Source of the DNA: Rhyacophila brunnea
Lineage: Eukaryota > Arthropoda > Insecta > Trichoptera > Rhyacophilidae
Assembly (NCBI GenBank): GCA_022495005.1
Contig: JAGYXB010000447.1
Coordinates: 62,001-126,000, forward strand
DNA: 64,000 nt
Reading direction: 5' to 3'
Shown: positions 44,701-51,685 of the stretch, one piece after another
Layout of the letters: each line of letters starts with the position of its first letter
Position numbering within the stretch: position 1 is the stretch's first letter
Translations under genes and position numbers: made by a program
Notes under the pieces: model-generated
Database searches by the model: none
What the model was told of the DNA's origin: nothing
Seen by the model: the letters and a program-made list of their open reading frames with translations, nothing else

Positions 44701-46941
44701 AGTGACATTGTACATAGCTGTAGGATATATGATAATATGAACTCTACATCATTATTTTATAATGGCTATAATTTGACATAGACCGAAGTGAAATTGATGA
44801 ATATTTGTTAACTTGCAATTTCCTCGGTTACACAGTACCTGTATGTACGGTAGATAATAACCTCTAATATTATTTTATTCTTACTGACTATCGATTATAT
44901 ATATATATACACATTATCTACGACGTTATATTTAACAAATAATATATAAAGCCAGTTACCTACAGATAAAATAATTGCACATATAGGTACTGCAAAAAAA
45001 AATACACACGTTTGCAGTTTGTTTGCTGCTTACTTGGCGGAAAATATAAAGTTTTAAAAATTACAAGATCTTTATAATATGCAATTGTATTTTATGGCTT
45101 TGGGGAACGAAATGTTTGGACCGTGGATATCTACTGTACACAAATCAGTGGCAGAAATTGGGTATTGCTTAGCAAAAAAAACTGGTGAATGCTGTTCCGG
45201 TAACTATTTAAGGCAGCAGACCGGTACTTATGGTTTTGGGTACACTATATGCCGCAATGATATTTTGGTGAAGTATGCTACATATTGGGTGATAGGTACT
45301 AGGTATACGTAGTATTAATAATATTGAAACAATAATATGTGGAAGAAAAATATCTTAATTAAGATACTATATATAGTATAATAAGATATGAAGGCATCTT
45401 TCTAAAAGGGGTCTAAATGCAATGACCCAAATTTACAGGAAAGAGGAAATCAATATACCTAAATAATTTTACTTTTAGTGATGTATGGTTATATTTTAAT
45501 CATTGGCATTTCCTCAATTTAAAAATCTTATAATAAATCCTTGAAATTATTGTTATTTAATTTTTGCATAATAATATAGTCCCCTTTGAGAGAGACGCTT
45601 TCATAATATAATACATACCTATAATAATATACAAGTGTATGCAAAAAATATCTATAAGTAATATTATAATCTTTCACCCGGAAATTGATAAATACCTATG
45701 ACTTTTATTTTATCACTCAAATTATTTTAGTGTAAAAAGCCTATTTTTGTATATTGTTTGCATGAATCGTCAAAGAAAAAAATAAAGAACTTGAGTTTTC
45801 TAGTGGAAAATATGTTTCATAAGCTACCGGAAAAAAACTCATATTTCACAGAGTTAATACAATAAGCTCGTATATTTTGAATAGTTCTGAGAATATAAAA
45901 AAATGTGAATGATTCAAGCTTTCGACGAAACGTTGCGTAATATGGCAGTAATAAATAACAAAAAAGTAGGTACAGGCTTTCATACTTTCTAGAACATTTA
46001 TCAAAAATCGTTGACTGGCACGTCAGATCTGGACCGCGGAATTTCGGTTTTAAGCATGCCTACAGTAAAACAATAACAGGTGGCGTACAAACAAATGCTC
46101 ATTTCAGTTGGAAACTGTTAAACAAACAAAATACCTATTATTAATATTATTTTTAGATTCTTGAGGCGATAACTATATTATTATGGAGGTTGATAAAAAA
46201 AATGCTTTATTTCATATTATGTAACAAATCAATGATACAATAATGTAAATCACAAGATTTTCCATAAGACACTATTATGTCATTGAATGTATTTACGTTA
46301 AAATGTATTTAATTGGTTTTTGTCGTTAGTTATGGATTTAACTATACTTTGAAGTTTAAGCAACTGGTTTTACTTTATTTTTGAAAGTATGTTTACTGTT
46401 TTACGATTTAAATACACACATAATGCAATCTAGAGCTTGTCATTGGTTGGTCAGTTCGACTGGTCATACGGATTTAGCTATATTTTGAAACTCAAGGCTA
46501 GTTAATTTAGGGAGATTCTGAAACTAAGGTTGATTTTTCGAACGCCGTTTTTTTCGGATTTATTGTATTATTTAATGCAATCTAACATTAACATAATATA
46601 ACATAACACAATTATATCGACAATTTTCAAAATGGCATTTATAAAGGAAAGGATCACTGGTTGACTTAACTTATTTAACGAATTGAATACATTCAATGCA
46701 TTGTATCTGCAATAGGTATATTATTAACCTATACTATATACTGTTCCTTAATACTCATAATATAACTTTCAGGTGGCGTCGGGTCGTTACGACAAGCGAG
46801 ATGATTTCACAGTGGTGATGCAGCCGTTTATAAAGCTCTTCAACCTGCCGAACGATCCAGCTCGCAAGTTGGCTCAGGTCATCGATGTCTCATACATCAC
46901 CCACGACTGTTTCCACTTCTCACAGAAAGGACACGCACTAG
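5426..46941 (+). CDS. Phospholipase B1-like GDSL lipase, five-exon partial gene model
   Basis: Joined exons are 5426-5720, 24749-24918, 29205-29421, 29651-29799 and 46773-46941 (1000 nt, about 333 codons, no internal stop). Every junction has GT-AG borders and the phases agree (1, 0, 1, 0, then 1 out). The product resembles membrane-associated phospholipase B1 and its insect relatives, SGNH hydrolases that remove acyl chains from phospholipids and lysophospholipids in secreted or membrane-anchored form. Visible family signatures are [31 protein letters not shown], a QPF motif and DCFHFS. The catalytic Ser is at codon 5639-5641, Asp at 46905-46907 and His at 46914-46916. The model lacks an initiator Met with signal peptide at the 5' end and the usual short C-terminal segment at the 3' end. 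The family is well supported. Whether the locus is a single-domain insect gene or part of a multi-domain gene cannot be told here. Confidence 0.88.
5938..6002 (-). mobile_element. 3' fragment of SINE family C
   Basis: GAACATACATAATTTTGAAA followed by AACACTAGAAAAAATATATT and TACGACG is the reverse complement of the family C tail (compare 41400-41470). The tRNA-like head is missing. Confidence 0.55.
7030..7880 (+). mobile_element. Degraded hAT transposon (ZBED5-like lineage)
   Basis: The left end begins CAGTGTTTCTCAATCGCTGA then TCCGTAG, a classic hAT end. The right side carries the matching GTGGTCCGCAAAAT near 7831. Between them, 7411-7668 encodes a shortened transposase tail: a FSISYSCEK segment (family: FSTSYLCEKGFS), A-T-N-K-T-R-K, then QQQISHSF (family: KQAQVSH). 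The right terminal CAGTG-like end has decayed. The size (about 0.85 kb) shows a large internal loss. Confidence 0.65.
8604..8980. mobile_element. Non-autonomous TIR element (MITE)
   Basis: Terminal inverted repeats of about 36 bp occur at 8604-8640 (CGAGGGCTTAGTG...ATCTACAAAAG) and 8942-8979, about 30 of 36 positions identical. The interior of about 300 bp has no coding capacity. The superfamily was not determined. Confidence 0.65.
9007..9243 (-). mobile_element. tRNA-derived SINE, family A, nearly full length
   Basis: The minus strand reads a tRNA-like head (AGCCTCGTGGCTTAAGC as box A region, CCCAGGTTCAAATCGTGGG as box B), then the family A body, then a tail with CCTCCACTCTGTGGAGG and a GATC...GATC segment. 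It is the most complete copy in the window. The head shows substitutions inconsistent with a working tRNA. Confidence 0.8.
10551..10924. mobile_element. Putative MITE with 22-bp inverted ends
   Basis: TTAAGGCTATACCTCAGTTGA at the left corresponds to the reverse complement of TTCACTGAAGTATCGCCTTAA at the right. The 374-bp segment is non-coding and includes a GC-rich patch (10595-10650). Target duplications were not clear. Confidence 0.5.
12705..13290. mobile_element. MITE with about 75-bp terminal inverted repeats
   Basis: The left arm (12705-12780) and right arm (13211-13290) are inverted copies with a perfect 16-bp core GATCCGACATAAATAG/(G) next to GTAGRCTGTTRA. Inside, two related segments near 12830-12870 and 12985-13020 (both with TTTGCCAAA/CTGCCAAAAC and CCATAAT) suggest an internal duplication. 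There is no coding capacity. Confidence 0.75.
13674..13698. repeat. (TA)n microsatellite
   Basis: Almost pure TA dinucleotide run of about 24 bp. A similar shorter run occurs near 44894-44912. Confidence 0.8.
14437..14858. mobile_element. TIR element of about 422 bp
   Basis: The inverted ends GGGTGGTTCACAATAA at 14437 and their reverse complement ending at 14858 match at 22 of 24 positions. The end sequence and small size suggest a non-autonomous DNA transposon, possibly Tc1/mariner-like. An 86-codon minus-strand open frame inside (14431-14691) overlaps the TIR and shows no transposase motif. Confidence 0.65.
15541..15569. repeat. 10-bp perfect stem hairpin
   Basis: ATCCGGGATT and AATCCCGGAT flank a 9-base loop. 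The GC-rich stem stands out in AT-rich intron DNA. It is too short for a typical miRNA precursor and has no assigned role. Confidence 0.5.
16704..16885 (+). mobile_element. LINE reverse-transcriptase C-terminal remnant
   Basis: From ATG at 16704 a 55-codon open frame runs to TAA. Shifting frame near 16826 gives [14 protein letters not shown], the well-known R-W-L-GHV-x-RMP segment of non-LTR elements. The preceding frame ([15 protein letters not shown]) would be the upstream part. The frameshift and short length indicate an old copy. Confidence 0.6.
18338..18362 (+). repeat. Interstitial TTAGG telomere-type tract
   Basis: AGGTTAAGTTAGGTTAGG continues as GGTTA units, about five units with one variant. 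TTAGG is the telomere repeat of most insects. A two-unit reverse-orientation run (CCTAACCTAACC) lies near 8389-8400. Confidence 0.8.
18861..19115. mobile_element. MITE with 27-bp terminal inverted repeats
   Basis: CGTCTCTGTTCTGGCAGAAC at the left and the inverted copy at 19089-19115 match at 25 of 27 positions. The interior of about 200 bp is AT-rich and non-coding. Confidence 0.7.
21328..21560. mobile_element. Large palindromic foldback element, copy 1
   Basis: Two arms of about 90 bp (21369-21458 and 21467-21558) are inverted copies around a loop of about 8 bases near AAAATGTC. The arms run from TTGTTGTTTAATTTAATAAA to GGACCGGTTTCGTCCGCCTC. The left flank extends further with TGTCAATTCATGGT. 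A second copy lies at 60020-60263. No coding capacity. If transcribed with the intron it would form a long hairpin RNA. Confidence 0.85.
23076..23135 (+). mobile_element. tRNA-like SINE head (weak)
   Basis: Box A-like GAGTAGCAAAGTGGCATAA and box B-like GGGTCGAAGTTCT occur at tRNA-like spacing. A related box B patch (GCCGTGGGTCGAAGTTT) is at about 3405-3421. No tail was delimited. Confidence 0.4.
23360..23715 (+). mobile_element. LINE 3' end with pentanucleotide tail
   Basis: The block starting TTCGGATATTGATATATTCC and including GTTGTTTTATAAGCTTTTAA is shared with 53700-53945, and both continue into an AT-rich tail. This copy ends in a (TTGAT)n run (about 23694-23713), a simple-repeat tail typical of some non-LTR elements. 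In frame, DIDIFHL resembles reverse-transcriptase C-termini. Confidence 0.5.
24749..24918 (+). CDS. PLB1-like exon 2 (TLPNILRE block)
   Basis: Acceptor TGTCTCCAG, donor GCTAAG|GTGAGA, 170 nt. With one base carried over it encodes 57 codons and ends in phase 0. It starts [20 protein letters not shown], the segment that follows YRGxSWxxG in this family, and goes on to [11 protein letters not shown] and N-S-N-L-N. The block II region reads [17 protein letters not shown]. In relatives the equivalent stretch carries a Gly-Ala pair that helps form the oxyanion hole, and here Val-Ser stands at those positions. The frame is open upstream to 24622, but those codons lie before the acceptor and look intronic. 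Confidence 0.9.
25854..26015. mobile_element. Small foldback element with GC-rich core
   Basis: ATGCCGTATCACATTCTCGC at the left end and its inverted copy at 25990-26015 flank a 110-bp core. The core holds a second inverted pair, AGGGGGCCGAGCGCGCC/CGGCCTCGCTCGGC. The core is strikingly GC-rich for this window. Confidence 0.65.
27621..27988. mobile_element. Mariner-like TIR element carrying a nested SINE
   Basis: Terminal inverted repeats of 46 bp (27623-27668 and 27941-27986) differ at only two positions. The core is GTGTCTACATTGGCAACAAG followed by TTGCTGGCAACCTC. TA dinucleotides stand symmetrically at 27619-27620 and 27989-27990, as expected for a TA target duplication. Almost all of the interior is a family A SINE. 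The original element may have been a near-perfect palindrome of about 160 bp before that insertion. Confidence 0.8.
27724..27925 (+). mobile_element. tRNA-derived SINE, family A, nested
   Basis: Box B region CCCAGGTTCGAATCCTGGG, then TCTGGCAAGTACACATATTG, GGACCTAATAGGTTGAGCAA, CCTCCACTCTGTGGAGG and GATCCTATTAGGATC. Box A is missing or truncated. This is the best-preserved tail of the family. It shows two small palindromes in the 3' region. Confidence 0.8.
29205..29421 (+). CDS. PLB1-like exon 3 (GxND block)
   Basis: Acceptor TTTTATTCTCAG, donor GTTATAG|GTAAGA, 217 nt, phase 0 in and 1 out. The 72 codons begin [20 protein letters not shown] and include FFGANDLCS, block III, whose Asn (codon 29286-29288) normally donates to the oxyanion hole. 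Then follow [20 protein letters not shown] and INVVPVIG, the conserved 'HIQ-x-ALD-x-L-x-x-x-LPRAFVN' region. The match runs the full length of the exon, so this is one of the firmest parts of the model. Confidence 0.93.
29422..29650 (+). other. Intron 3 of the PLB1-like gene (229 bp)
   Basis: Short intron GTAAGA...TTGATTTTAG joining exons 3 and 4. No repeat is seen in it. It is the only short intron in the visible gene. Confidence 0.85.
29651..29799 (+). CDS. PLB1-like exon 4 (cysteine-containing linker)
   Basis: Acceptor TTGATTTTAG, donor GATCTG|GTAAGA, 149 nt. With the carried G it encodes 50 codons from [11 protein letters not shown] to QQTLGDL. It supplies the region between the GxND and D-x-x-H exons. 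There relatives have a Cys-rich turn (here C-H-F-L then C-V-C) and a helix ending just before '(V)xSGRYD'. The intron before it is only 229 bp, against 4-19 kb for the others. Phase and position make it part of the gene although similarity is weaker than in the flanking exons. Confidence 0.85.
32525..32720. mobile_element. Foldback/MITE of about 196 bp
   Basis: An inner inverted pair, ATGTTGGCAAGTCATT at 32559-32574 and AATGACTTGCCAACAT at 32662-32677, is flanked by weaker outer arms (GAGGAACAAAAACAGC against the complement of GCTGTTTTATGTTTC...CCCCTC). Non-coding. Confidence 0.6.
36578..36691 (-). mobile_element. tRNA-derived SINE, family B
   Basis: The minus strand reads GCCCTCGTAGTTCAAAGC as head and GGTTCAATCCCGGTGAGG as box B. 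A tail follows, related to those at 42750-42945 and 50922-51109 (Y-A-A-A-G-C-C-T-G / GTTTGTGAT). The D and anticodon arms do not fold as a standard tRNA. I treat it as a SINE head, not a gene. Confidence 0.65.
37156..37302 (+). mobile_element. hAT transposase C-terminal remnant
   Basis: The open frame from ATG reads [20 protein letters not shown], then [13 protein letters not shown], 48 codons to TGA. It follows the tail of ZBED5-like hAT transposases (KTK-x-R-N-R-L, then E-x-DLR-x-x-LS-x-x-x-P-x-x-x-x-L). The usual upstream C-EKGFS block is not visible. It is a short relic in intron 4. Confidence 0.6.
38399..38695 (-). mobile_element. Non-LTR retrotransposon C-terminal (zinc-knuckle-like) remnant
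   Basis: The minus-strand frame contains [20 protein letters not shown], then [16 protein letters not shown]. The order TGH-x-x-x, then C-x-C-GE-x-QT-x-x-H-x-x-x-x-C is the hallmark of the end of Jockey/R1-type ORF2 after the RNase H or linker region. The frame is open for 98 codons, but the downstream part looks non-coding and the upstream reverse transcriptase is absent. Confidence 0.7.
41400..41575 (-). mobile_element. tRNA-derived SINE, family C
   Basis: The minus strand shows a box B-like TTTCGATTCCTGCTAGGTG, a T-run and a tail ending TTTTCAAATTATGTATATTC. This is the same layout as 5295-5410. The head region contains two TCAGA-type repeats suggesting a local duplication. Confidence 0.6.
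42315..42478 (-). CDS. Candidate terminal exon or degraded transposase segment
   Basis: On the minus strand, after TTTATTAG, the sequence reads 54 codons ([20 protein letters not shown] to ITVAKK) and then TAA. Taken as an exon it needs one carried base, which is what the candidate exon at 51155-51263 leaves, giving a Gly codon at the join. The alternative is a scrap of a hAT-type transposase, because a Q-x-YP-x-LW motif occurs before the C-terminal hAT dimerisation region in some elements. The later residues do not continue that match. No nearby AATAAA after the stop is convincing. Confidence 0.3.
42750..42945 (-). mobile_element. tRNA-derived SINE, family B, with target duplication
   Basis: The minus strand reads GGCGGCTCTCGTGGTGCAGT (head), CTGGGTTCGATTCCCGG (box B), then TTTTTCTCAAAGCCTGAG, TTGTGATTGTTC and an A-rich end. 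It is flanked by ATATTCTAGTG (42739-42749) and ATATTCTAATG (42949-42959), an 11-bp target duplication with one mismatch. Internal boxes are well kept, so this copy is relatively recent. Confidence 0.8.
43149..43612. mobile_element. hAT-like non-autonomous element
   Basis: The left end CCAACGTTGCCAAATG and the right end GCTAAGTTTGCAATGC are imperfect inverted repeats. The right 100 bp (reverse complement: CTGGCGTATGGCGTTAAATC) matches 61553-61670. Ends of this type (C-A-G-Y-GTTGCCAA) are common for hAT elements. No coding capacity and no clear 8-bp duplication. Confidence 0.5.
45079..45312 (+). mobile_element. LINE ORF2 C-terminal remnant
   Basis: The frame reads [20 protein letters not shown], then [12 protein letters not shown] and [16 protein letters not shown]. 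This parallels the tail of some non-LTR polymerases (GPW-x-x-x-A-x-x-F-x-x-x-IG-x-x-L-x-x-x-TGD-x-R-x-x-x-x-L-x-Q-R). It ends at a TAG with no upstream polymerase. The frame is decayed after the Q-Q-T segment. Confidence 0.5.
46773..46941 (+). CDS. PLB1-like exon 5 with catalytic Asp-His pair
   Basis: Acceptor ATAACTTTCAG, 169 nt. It encodes [20 protein letters not shown], then [19 protein letters not shown]. The pair Asp (46905-46907) and His (46914-46916) forms block V of the SGNH triad. The donor chosen is CTAG|GTTTGT, a weak site. It is preferred because relatives continue HAL-(A/G) into a short W-N-N exon, and phase 1 would supply that Gly or Ala codon. If the site is not used, the frame reads on 31 codons to TAA at 47031-47033, giving an unrelated tail. 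Confidence 0.9.
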
Positions 46942-48892
46942 GTTTGTCATATTTGCTTAATAAACCAAGGTATATTAAAGTTATAGTTGATAAAAGGTAT
47001 TTTTACACTGTGAAATCAATGCTACTTTATTAAGTAAGTCAAATGTAGGCATAATATCGAGCAATTATAAGGGTCTTAAATTATTTATATAGTAAATTCA
47101 TTTCCGCTTTAAAAAATAATTAAATCACAAACAAAAATCAATATAAGGCAAAAACTACAAATTGTAACATAAAATAGGTATTCAATTTGATATTTTAATG
47201 ATGAAAATCATAAGGATAATTATTCATCCAATTAAAGTACTGTAGTAGATACTGTTGCCAACTTTTAAGAAGATATATGACCAATGGCGTACGGTATATT
47301 TTGAAATCAGATATGCTCTTCAAAAGCTTTCATCTCGGAGAACCTATATTCTAATTTTGAAATTAATTATTAGCATTATTAAATTTTTTATTATATTTTT
47401 AAAATTGGACAACTTTATATGTAAATCAAGGGTCATCGAAATCATCAATCGCGAAAAATATATTACAATAATGCCATACCACTGCATATTTATTCTCATA
47501 TCGGGAGCAGTATCGGTCAGCTGGTATGTCATCAATTTTATTTATTGGTTTTATGAATACTTAAACTATAATATATTGGAATAAATAAGCCATTCACCAC
47601 ATCCACAACATCTATGGGCCGTATGCCACTGTAGATGACATTTTTGTAACCTATTAGTGCACGGCTATTTTTAAGAGTCTCCTACTTCAAGTACCGGTTG
47701 AGAAATAATATATTGATCGACAATATCTACAATAAATCAACGTACACGTTATTACTCTTAGTACAATGAATATATTATTTTTTCAAAATCGTAATTATTA
47801 CGCATCCCTGGCGGAGAGATAAGATGGAATCTCATACTCTCGAATTCCGACATTGTTGTTGGAAGTGTAAAATATGGCGTGAACATTCATTGCACCTACC
47901 TATTGTTAAAATTGTTTGATAGTAATTTAAAACAAAACAGTTTTGTGTGATTGATAATTCCAATTATCAACAAACATTAATTCCATTTACTTCCGCGATC
48001 CCAGAAGGAAATTTGTTAGTGATTCTATTAGGTACTAACTATTCTTTCTATTCATTCTTGAAAATAGTAAAAAATGTTCAATATCTATAATCATTCTTTA
48101 AGCTTTGTCGGATATATTGTATTCAGTAGTTTCTTTGCTTTATGAATGAATTAATCTTTGATGATAGATTATAATAAAACCTTATATTTATAATAATTTA
48201 TAATAATTATTTATAGGTATATTAATTTATAATAATTATAATAATATTATTATTATCCGTTCAGTAGGTAATGAAATTTTATCATTTTCAATTATAAAAT
48301 AAAAAAAAATTGTGAATTTTTCACAGCCACTTAGTAAACTTGAATCTGCATTATTCGAAAGCTTACCTGCAAAGTGAGCTTTTCTGGATTTGTATCACAT
48401 ATTTTGGTTATTACTTAGTTATTATTTGAGTTTTTAGTTATTATACACTCATTTTAGTTGGATGATGTAATGATATGTTACAATGGCTACAAATAGGTAG
48501 GCAAGTCAAATATATTTACCGTTTTTTTGAAAATGTGCAAACCGACCGCTGAAAATAAATTGAAATTTTAAAAATTATCACGATTGCGATCAACAGTTAA
48601 TAAAAACAAACAAACCGACACAGTTAATCCGATTAAGTTCGTACTCAGTTAAAACGAGATCTCGCCTATAATATTATTCGATGAAGGAAGGTATACCAAC
48701 GTTTCCTAGCACTTCCTTAATAAACACTTTTCTCTCGTAAATTCAGAATAATATTATCATTTAAAATTGTTAACAAAGTCAACATAATTAATTAAATCAC
48801 ACATAACATTTTCACTTTAGTAAGACTAAGTATCTGAGAAATTATTTTGCGGTAAATATCTATCTATCTAAAATCACGTTAAATCATCATCA

Positions 48893-48965
48893 TTACCCTC
48901 GATCAATCCACTATTTAATGGAGGCCTCTCCAAGTTAGGCCTCTCGCATTTTCGTCAGTCCTGTA
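48893..48965 (+). repeat. Dispersed repeat fragment (CCACT...GGAGGCCTCTCC type)
   Basis: ATCATTACCC then GATCAATCCACT and ATGGAGGCCTCTCC resembles a very common arthropod, especially lepidopteran, dispersed sequence (CCACTGCTGGACATAGGCCT). A further copy of GGCCTCTC follows within 20 bp. Confidence 0.4.
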
Positions 48966-49165
48966 AAATATATTTTTATATACTTAATGTTGGGCTTCAT
49001 CTTGTGAAAATCCCGGGTCTATTTGAATGTTGCGGTATTGGAAATTCTTAATAATTTCTCTAGTTCGAAGTAGGTATGAGAGTGAGTATATTGTTTGGGC
49101 ACCACATCAGCTGAATAATTAAAATAGATCTACATTTTTTACATGTTTTTTTTCGATTTATATGG

Positions 49166-49322
49166 CCCCACGATGGCCAAGTGGCTTAGGCGTCAGCTTA
49201 TAATGCCGTGGGTCCCAGATTCGAAATCTGGGTCTGGCAAATACACATATTGTTTTTCAATGTGTCTTTGGCGTCAGAGTATGAATGGACCCAATAAGTT
49301 GAGTAAGTGGTTATCCTCCATA
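49166..49322 (+). mobile_element. tRNA-derived SINE, family A
   Basis: Head CGATGGCCAAGTGGCTTAGG (box A) and GATTCGAAATC (box B), then TCTGGCAAATACACATATTG and GGACCCAATAAGTTGAG. This is the most tRNA-like head of the family, with a plausible 5' start at the CCCCACGATGG segment. The tail is truncated where family C begins. Confidence 0.75.
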
Positions 49323-49344
49323 ATTTTGAAAACACTTCTGAGCC

Positions 49345-49435
49345 TATAGCATAGTGGTATATGTGCATGGGCGTGAAACCCGAGAGATGCAGGTTAGATT
49401 CCTGCTGGGTGTCTTACTTTTTACAAAAAAAGATT
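49345..49435 (+). mobile_element. tRNA-derived SINE, family C-like
   Basis: Box A-like TATAGCATAGTGGTATATG and box B-like GGTTAGATTCCTGCTGG are followed by GTGTCTTAC and a T/A-rich tail. It directly follows a family A SINE. Between them ATAATTTTGAAAACACT (49321-49337) equals the complement of a family C tail, suggesting an inverted partial copy. Confidence 0.6.
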
Positions 49436-50921
49436 TTTTATATCGGTTACAATAATATATTTTCTCACTTTACATTTTTTATATACTTTTTATAATCTGT
49501 TTATATTGTTTTATTGGTATTTATTTGTTTTATGTAAAGTTCACTATATAAAATTAGATAAATTTAAATTTGAATTTTTCGATAAAAATATTGATTTGGG
49601 ATATTTACCACCCCTTGAGTACCATTGAATGACTTAAACTGTCTGTATTATATTGTCTCTTTAAGCTCTATCTCAATCCTGTCCATTTCTATTTAAGATT
49701 TTGGCAAAGCATATTACAGAGTGTTTTTTTTTTTAATTAAGTGATTATTCAGTTTTTCTCAGCATACCTCTCCATACTTACGCTGTGTTCTTATAAGTTT
49801 GATGTAGTAAAATTTTCACCTGTTTGAGAGCACTGACATTGATCTATTTTTGATCAGTAAGGCAATTTAATTTTAATTTTGTCCAGACCGAGAGATATAG
49901 GTTTGGTGAACAACTAAACATTGCATTTAAACTGTTAGAGAGTCTAATCTAAAAAGAGAAAAATGTTCATTAATTATGAATTAAATTTATATTATTTTTT
50001 ATTTTCCGACGCAGATGGGCAAATTAAAATTAACTGATGTAATTTTTTTTCTAAGCTAAATTTTACGGTTATTGTTCAGTTTAGTTTCCTACCTACTGGA
50101 TTAAATGTTTGCATTCTGTTTTAGCGGTATTCTAATTCATGCAAATTTCTACTAGAAAATAAATCTGCTATAATAATTTAAAATTTACCCATTTTTCATT
50201 TTATGCTTAAAATGATATGGCATTTTTGCCTAATATTTAAATATGACAAAGGGTCAAACTTTTTACATACGCCATAATATGTAAAGTGACATTATTCAAA
50301 CTAAAAAGTATTTACCTAACAGGCATAACATTTATTTCGTAATCAGAATCCATTCTGCCTGAAAAGCTTATTGGTTTGTTATTATCCTTTCTGACCCATT
50401 TGATATCAAAGGAAAAAAGGGCCCATATCTTAATTTAATGCGGTGTAACATAATTATTTATAACGAGTTTCCATTTGGGAAGATATGACAAGGGATATTA
50501 TTAATTTTTCTTACAGGTTACAATATATTATGTGCGAATATCATATTATATTATTTGCCGTATTCGATTATTTCTGAAATATGTAGCCTATTATTTTGCC
50601 TCGCATTTCGTCGTATGTGTGGTGTAAAAATTCTGATGTTCTGTTTAACATTAATTTAATCAAATGCAGAGGCTTGTTGTAGGACAGGTGTTGATCGCTA
50701 AACTTAAAGTGCGTAGTGTTTGGATATGAATAGACGGGAAGCTAATAATTGGTGGAATAAATACGTAAATCGGTGGCACCTGCTAGATTTTGTTAACCCT
50801 GACTCCTACCTACCTCCGATATAAATCAATACTAAATTAGTATTGATAATTTATCAAAGTTGACCCCCCCACCATATCGTTTTTTTTACTATACCGCTGC
50901 ATCTGCTGTGCTGACAATTTG

Positions 50922-51109
50922 TTTTTTGAATTATTAATAACCATGTCCGTGCTTTTTTGTACAAGGAGGTTGTTAGTAATTCTGAACAATCACAAGCACC
51001 CAGGCTTTGAGAAAAACACATAAGTATTATGTTCACATCGGGAATCGAACCCAGAACAACTCTCGAGTGGAAGGCCAGCGCCTTACGCACTGCACCACGA
51101 GAGCCGCCG
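50922..51109 (-). mobile_element. tRNA-derived SINE, family B, with target duplication
   Basis: About 85-90% like 42750-42945 by eye: same head GGCGGCTCTCGTGGTGCAGT, same TTTTTCTCAAAGCCTGGG tail segment and same A/T end. Flanks GACAATTTG (50913-50921) and GAGAATTTG (51110-51118) form a 9-bp duplication with one mismatch. It lies just downstream of the minus-strand candidate exon. Confidence 0.8.
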
Positions 51110-51154
51110 GAGAATTTGATGTTGTGACTGTAATTTTGTTTATGTATATCTCAC

Positions 51155-51263
51155 CCTGATCATCTGACACCCTGATGCCATACGAATCAATAAATGGTAC
51201 TTCAATCTGGTATGGGTCCAGGCTGACTCTAACGTAGCCATCTACCATCTCCTCTTCTTTGTC
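51155..51263 (-). CDS. Candidate exon of an unrecognised antisense gene
   Basis: On the minus strand CTAAC lies upstream of an acceptor CATTCCAG. Then 109 open nucleotides follow, with a donor CAGG|GTGAGA. The frame reads DKEEEMVDGYVRVSLDPYQI, continues EVPFIDSYGIRVSDDQ, and leaves one base G (phase 1). The block is less AT-rich than its surroundings and has a branch-point-like motif, a good acceptor and a good donor, which is unusual for chance sequence. I do not recognise the family. A SINE lies 46 bp further downstream on the same strand, within the putative intron. Confidence 0.4.
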
Positions 51264-51559
51264 CTGGAATGTCAGTAGGACATACCGTTAGTCTGGAAGT
51301 TCATTTTAATCCGTTCACCCACCGTCGTCGTGATATTCTGCAGTGTCGTTGTCACTTCTACTATGTCTACGTTCAAGTGATTTTACGATTGATCGTCTTT
51401 TGTATTTGTTCTTCCCAGCTCTCTTTGATTCTTGATAAATCTGACAATCTCTAGCTCATCGCAGACACTTTACGGTTCATGATTAAGCTGGCATCAACCA
51501 CTATATTAAAATTTCACACTTTAGCCCAAGTACGTTTCTGGATACCATCCGCTCAAACA

Positions 51560-51685
51560 CGGTTCAGACCGCGCGGAGTCAATTTGTACTAGCTTCTATA
51601 TATTCGTTCACACTTGTCCGCGGCGTAACTAGTACAAATTGACTCCGCGCGGTTGAATCGCGTAGAATCCACCGTGTCTGAACCG
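51560..51685. mobile_element. Foldback element with a perfect 24-bp inverted repeat
   Basis: An inner perfect inverted pair at 51569-51592 (CCGCGCGGAGTCAATTTGTA...) and 51629-51652 encloses a 36-base loop. Outer arms CGGTTCAGAC (51560-51569) and GTCTGAACCG (51676-51685) are also perfect. The two levels of symmetry and the GC-rich arms identify a small foldback element. A hairpin RNA is possible if transcribed. Confidence 0.7.

Larger units (their letters stand above)
29800..46772 (+). other. Intron 4 of the PLB1-like gene (about 17.0 kb)
   Basis: Begins GTAAGA and ends ATAACTTTCAG. It includes a foldback element, three SINEs, a hAT transposase tail, an antisense LINE tail, a hAT-like non-autonomous element and a + strand LINE scrap, each listed separately. 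Also within it is the minus-strand open block 42315-42478. Stretches at 29.8-32.5, 32.8-36.5, 38.7-41.3 and 45.3-46.7 kb show nothing I can support beyond simple AT-rich DNA. Confidence 0.8.

Noticed and set aside
46330..46530. Imperfect direct repeat (ATGGATTTAACTATACTTTG and CGGATTTAGCTATATTTTGA)
   Set aside because: Short and diverged, with no delimited ends.
47255..47584. 109-codon open frame with hydrophobic stretches
   Set aside because: AT-rich Ile/Phe/Tyr/Lys composition typical of chance frames here, with no motif and no splice or promoter context.
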